The translations under genes were made by a program, and so were the position numbers. From Bathymodiolus azoricus thioautotrophic gill symbiont (lineage in GTDB: Bacteria; Pseudomonadota; Gammaproteobacteria; PS1; Pseudothioglobaceae): 8,350 bases of DNA. Of the stretch, positions 5,938 through 8,350 are shown one piece after another. Position 1 is the first letter of the stretch, and every line of letters begins with the position of its first letter. Below the pieces are notes generated by a model. That model saw only the letters and a program-made list of their open reading frames with translations, had not been told where the DNA came from and made no database searches. The stretch is taken from positions 1 to 8,350 of the forward strand of contig NZ_CDSC02000304.1 in the NCBI RefSeq assembly GCF_001298715.1. The letters are read 5' to 3'.

Positions 5938-7026
5938 TTAAAGGGCATCATTGAGTTCGCTTAGTTGATTGGTCTGCTGTTCAACAATAAGTGGCTCAAT
6001 CACCGATTCTAAATCGCCTTCCATGACTTCTGTTAATTTGTAAAGCGTTAAGTTAATGCGATGGTCGGTAATACGACCTTGTGGATAGTTATAAGTGCGG
6101 ATGCGTTGTGAGCGGTCGCCACTGCCGACTAATTGTTTGCGAGTTGAGGCTTGTTCTTTTTGCTGTGCTTGCTGCTGTGCATCTAAGATGCGTGATGCTA
6201 ATACTGACATTGCCTGTGCTTTGTTTTTGTGTTGTGAGCGACCGTCTTGGCACTCCACCACCGTATTGGTGGGGATATGTGTGACACGCACAGCAGAATC
6301 GGTTTTATTGACATGTTGACCGCCAGCGCCAGAGGCTCTAAAGGTATCAACACGCACATCGTTCATATTGATATTAATTTCTTCGATATTTTCTACTTCT
6401 GGCATAATTGCCACGGTGCAAGCAGAAGTATGCACGCGACCTTGGGATTCAGTTTCCGGTACGCGTTGTACACGGTGCGCACCGGATTCAAATTTGAGTT
6501 TTGAATATACATCAACACCGCTAATACGCGCGATAATTTCTTTAAAACCACCGTGCTCACCTACATTAGAGCTCATGACTTCTATTTGCCATTTTTGTTT
6601 TTCAACATAGCGTGAATACATTTTGAATAAATCACCTGAGAAGAGCGACGCTTCATCGCCACCTGTGCCTGCACGGACTTCAATAATAATATTGCGTGAA
6701 TCATTTGGGTCTTTAGGTAGCAATGCTTTTTTGAGGTCTAATTCAAGTTGTTCTAATTTATCCTTACCCGAGGCAATTTCTTCTTTTGCCATAGCACGCA
6801 TTTCATCATCATCTTCCAACAACATGGCTTTAGCGGCTTCAACATCTTCTTGTGCATTTAAATACTCACAGAATTGTTCGACCGCAGGCGTGAGTTGTGC
6901 ATGTTCAATAGACAATTCACGAAATTTATTTTGGTTTGAAGCAACATCTGGGTCGCTTAGCATGGCACCAACTTCTTCAAGTCGCATTGAGAGTTGTTCA
7001 AGTTTGGCTATGAGTGAAGCGTTCAT
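5938..7026 (-). CDS. prfA: Peptide chain release factor 1 (RF1)
   Basis: RF1 recognises UAA and UAG stop codons in the ribosomal A site and triggers release of the finished protein. The 362-residue length is standard (E. coli 360). The N-terminal helical domain is followed by the codon-reading PxT motif, here PET at residues 190-192 within [13 protein letters not shown]; this motif separates RF1 from RF2, which carries SPF. The catalytic GGQ is at 235-237 in [18 protein letters not shown]. The C-terminal block with [17 protein letters not shown] is typical. The ATG at 7026-7024 overlaps the hemA stop in an ATGA, so the two are translationally coupled. The usual next gene prmC, whose product methylates the GGQ glutamine using SAM, is absent here: prfA runs tail to tail into znuB. 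Confidence 0.98.
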   Translation of the reverse strand: MNASLIAKLEQLSMRLEEVGAMLSDPDVASNQNKFRELSIEHAQLTPAVEQFCEYLNAQEDVEAAKAMLLEDDDEMRAMAKEEIASGKDKLEQLELDLKKALLPKDPNDSRNIIIEVRAGTGGDEASLFSGDLFKMYSRYVEKQKWQIEVMSSNVGEHGGFKEIIARISGVDVYSKLKFESGAHRVQRVPETESQGRVHTSACTVAIMPEVENIEEININMNDVRVDTFRASGAGGQHVNKTDSAVRVTHIPTNTVVECQDGRSQHKNKAQAMSVLASRILDAQQQAQQKEQASTRKQLVGSGDRSQRIRTYNYPQGRITDHRINLTLYKLTEVMEGDLESVIEPLIVEQQTNQLSELNDAL

Positions 7027-8282
7027 GATTTTTTCGCTTTGTTTTTAGGGATGCAAAACGCACAATGATTGAGTTGCTTCGCATTTTTTTGTTTGATATT
7101 GCTAAAGGGTGTGTGCAATAATTTATTGGTCAGTTGGTCGCCTAATTGGGCGATAATTGTTTGTGCATCACCACCATTTTTAAGCTTTTTAAGGGCCATT
7201 TCAACGGCTGACTTTTTAATTTGATAGGCGTTTTTCTTATAAGCTTGAATGACTTCTTCGTTAGGTAATGCTGCCACCCAATGTGTAAATTTTTTGTTTT
7301 CACTGATAATAATTTCTTCAGCCAGTGTTTTTTCTTTATTGCGATTGTTGATATTATTATCTACCACTTGTTGCAAGTCATCGACTGTGTATAAAAACAC
7401 ATCATCGAGTTGTGCGACTTCTGGCTCAATATCTCTAGGGATAGCGATATCCAGCATAAACATTGGTTTGTGTTTACGCAGTTTGAGTGCGCTTTCAATT
7501 AAGCCTTTGCCGATGATTGGCACACTAGCAGCAGTAGAAGAAATAATAATATCTGCTTCGTATACCACTGATGAAAATTGCTTCAAACTAATGGATTGGG
7601 CATCGTATAAATCGGCAATTTTCTTGGCATTTTCAACTGTTCTATTAGTAACAATCATTTTTTTTATGCCTTTTTGATTAAGGTGCTGAGCGCACAACTC
7701 AATCATCTCACCCGCACCAATGAGCAGCACTGTTTGCTGCGATAAGTCGGCAAAGATCTTTTCACTGAGTTTGACTGCACAATAAGCAACTGAAACAGCA
7801 GATGAGCCGATTCCTGTATCAGTTCGAACCTTTTTGGTCGTTGAAAAAGCGTGTTGAAAAAGTTTTTCTAATAACTTGTTTAGTGTGTCTGCTTCCTTGG
7901 CAGCATGGTAAGCATCTTTAAGTTGTCCTAAGATTTGTGGCTCACCCAATACCAAAGAATCCAGTCCAGTTGCTACGCGACAGATATGCTTGAGTGCATC
8001 ATCGCCTTCAAAATAAACCAGATAAGGGTCTAACTTTTCTCTGGCAATATTATGGGTGGTGGCAAGATAATCACTCAGTATTTGTTGTGCATTATCATCA
8101 TCAACAATACTGTAAATTTCAGAGCGATTACAAGTTGACAAAATGACACAAGCCTCAATACCTTGAATACTGTTGAATTGCTTCAAAGCATTGGATAATT
8201 CATTAGGTGAAAACGCAACTCTCTCACGCACTTCAACAGGGGCAAGTTGATGGTTAACACTCAAAATGGCAATTTTAGACAC
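7023..8282 (-). CDS. hemA: Glutamyl-tRNA reductase
   Basis: HemA reduces glutamyl-tRNA with NADPH to glutamate-1-semialdehyde, the first committed step of C5-pathway haem synthesis. Numbering is from the GTG at 8282-8280 (419 residues). Catalytic Cys51 lies in ILSTCNRSE; the family block [15 protein letters not shown] is near 106-120; the NADPH-binding GAGEM is at 189-193; and the helical dimerisation domain fills the last hundred residues. The frame is open two codons further to a TTG (8288), but the GTG gives [15 protein letters not shown], closer to family starts such as MTLLALGINH; neither start has a visible Shine-Dalgarno. The tail ends with a basic segment holding HCAFC (406-410), outside the usual family core. 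An extended -10 promoter lies about 30 nt upstream, and prfA overlaps the stop codon. Confidence 0.97.
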   Translation of the reverse strand: MSKIAILSVNHQLAPVEVRERVAFSPNELSNALKQFNSIQGIEACVILSTCNRSEIYSIVDDDNAQQILSDYLATTHNIAREKLDPYLVYFEGDDALKHICRVATGLDSLVLGEPQILGQLKDAYHAAKEADTLNKLLEKLFQHAFSTTKKVRTDTGIGSSAVSVAYCAVKLSEKIFADLSQQTVLLIGAGEMIELCAQHLNQKGIKKMIVTNRTVENAKKIADLYDAQSISLKQFSSVVYEADIIISSTAASVPIIGKGLIESALKLRKHKPMFMLDIAIPRDIEPEVAQLDDVFLYTVDDLQQVVDNNINNRNKEKTLAEEIIISENKKFTHWVAALPNEEVIQAYKKNAYQIKKSAVEMALKKLKNGGDAQTIIAQLGDQLTNKLLHTPFSNIKQKNAKQLNHCAFCIPKNKAKKS

Positions 8283-8310
8283 GAGCAAAAATTAGATAAA
8301 TAAACGCTCA

Positions 8311-8319
8311 ATTATATCA
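8311..8319 (-). promoter_or_regulatory. Extended -10 promoter of hemA-prfA
   Basis: On the minus strand TGATATAAT fits the TGnTATAAT extended -10 exactly, with the hexamer at 8316-8311. The predicted start near 8304 would leave a leader of about 22 nt before the GTG. No good -35 is found at 16-18 nt (AACGGC or TAACGG there), which is common for extended -10 promoters. I see nothing else in 8320-8350. Confidence 0.65.
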
Positions 8320-8350
8320 TAAGAGCATTGTTTGCCGTTACAATACACAG

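Noticed and set aside
5900..5945. Shared terminator between convergent znuB and prfA
   Set aside because: The 16-nt gap and adjacent gene ends show no GC-rich stem with a T-tract on either strand.
6081..7048. Several plus-strand open frames opposite prfA, the longest 141 codons
   Set aside because: They are antisense shadows of a clearly conserved RF1 gene, have low-complexity Ser/Cys-rich composition and no ribosome-binding sites.
7249..7677. 142-codon plus-strand frame opposite hemA
   Set aside because: Antisense to conserved HemA sequence including the NADPH domain; composition is typical of a shadow frame.

Overview
The window is a gene-dense, AT-rich stretch of a Gram-negative bacterial chromosome. 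It carries eight protein genes and no mobile elements, tRNAs, rRNAs or CRISPR arrays. Protein content points to a gammaproteobacterium: Fur and RF1 closely resemble the E. coli proteins, the gene order hemA-prfA is the gammaproteobacterial one, and there is a BamE lipoprotein and system I (CcmAB) cytochrome c maturation. The AT-rich codon use together with AhcY (rather than a visible Pfs/LuxS route) would suit a marine sulfur-oxidiser such as the SUP05/Thioglobus group and its symbiont relatives, but that placement is a guess.

Layout. On the minus strand, reading right to left: hemA-prfA (7023-8282 and 5938-7026, overlapping by ATGA), driven by an extended -10 promoter near 8311-8319. On the plus strand: fur-znuB (4703-5921), convergent with prfA. 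On the minus strand again, diverging from fur: bamE-ccmA-ccmB (4650-2769), then metK (2579-1464) and ahcY (1359 to beyond the left edge). Non-coding space is short everywhere except two leaders in the metK-ahcY unit: about 190 nt before metK and 104 nt between metK and ahcY. No stretch over 300 bases lacks a gene.

The most interesting content is in those two leaders. Before metK there is a consensus-like promoter, a SAM-II class riboswitch pseudoknot with an enlarged third loop carrying its own hairpin, an antiterminator hairpin that shares its 5' strand with the riboswitch pseudoknot, and an intrinsic terminator. This wiring predicts that high SAM stops transcription before metK. Between metK and ahcY there is an SAH riboswitch, a class known to switch ahcY on when SAH builds up. 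One operon therefore appears to use two unrelated RNA sensors with opposite signs: SAM turns its own synthesis down, and the by-product of SAM use turns up its own removal. Together they would set the SAM/SAH ratio with RNA alone.

Around this the genes cover methyl-donor metabolism (metK, ahcY), haem synthesis and cytochrome c maturation (hemA, ccmAB), metal control and uptake (fur, znuB), outer-membrane assembly (bamE, with an unusual charged coiled-coil tail) and translation termination (prfA).
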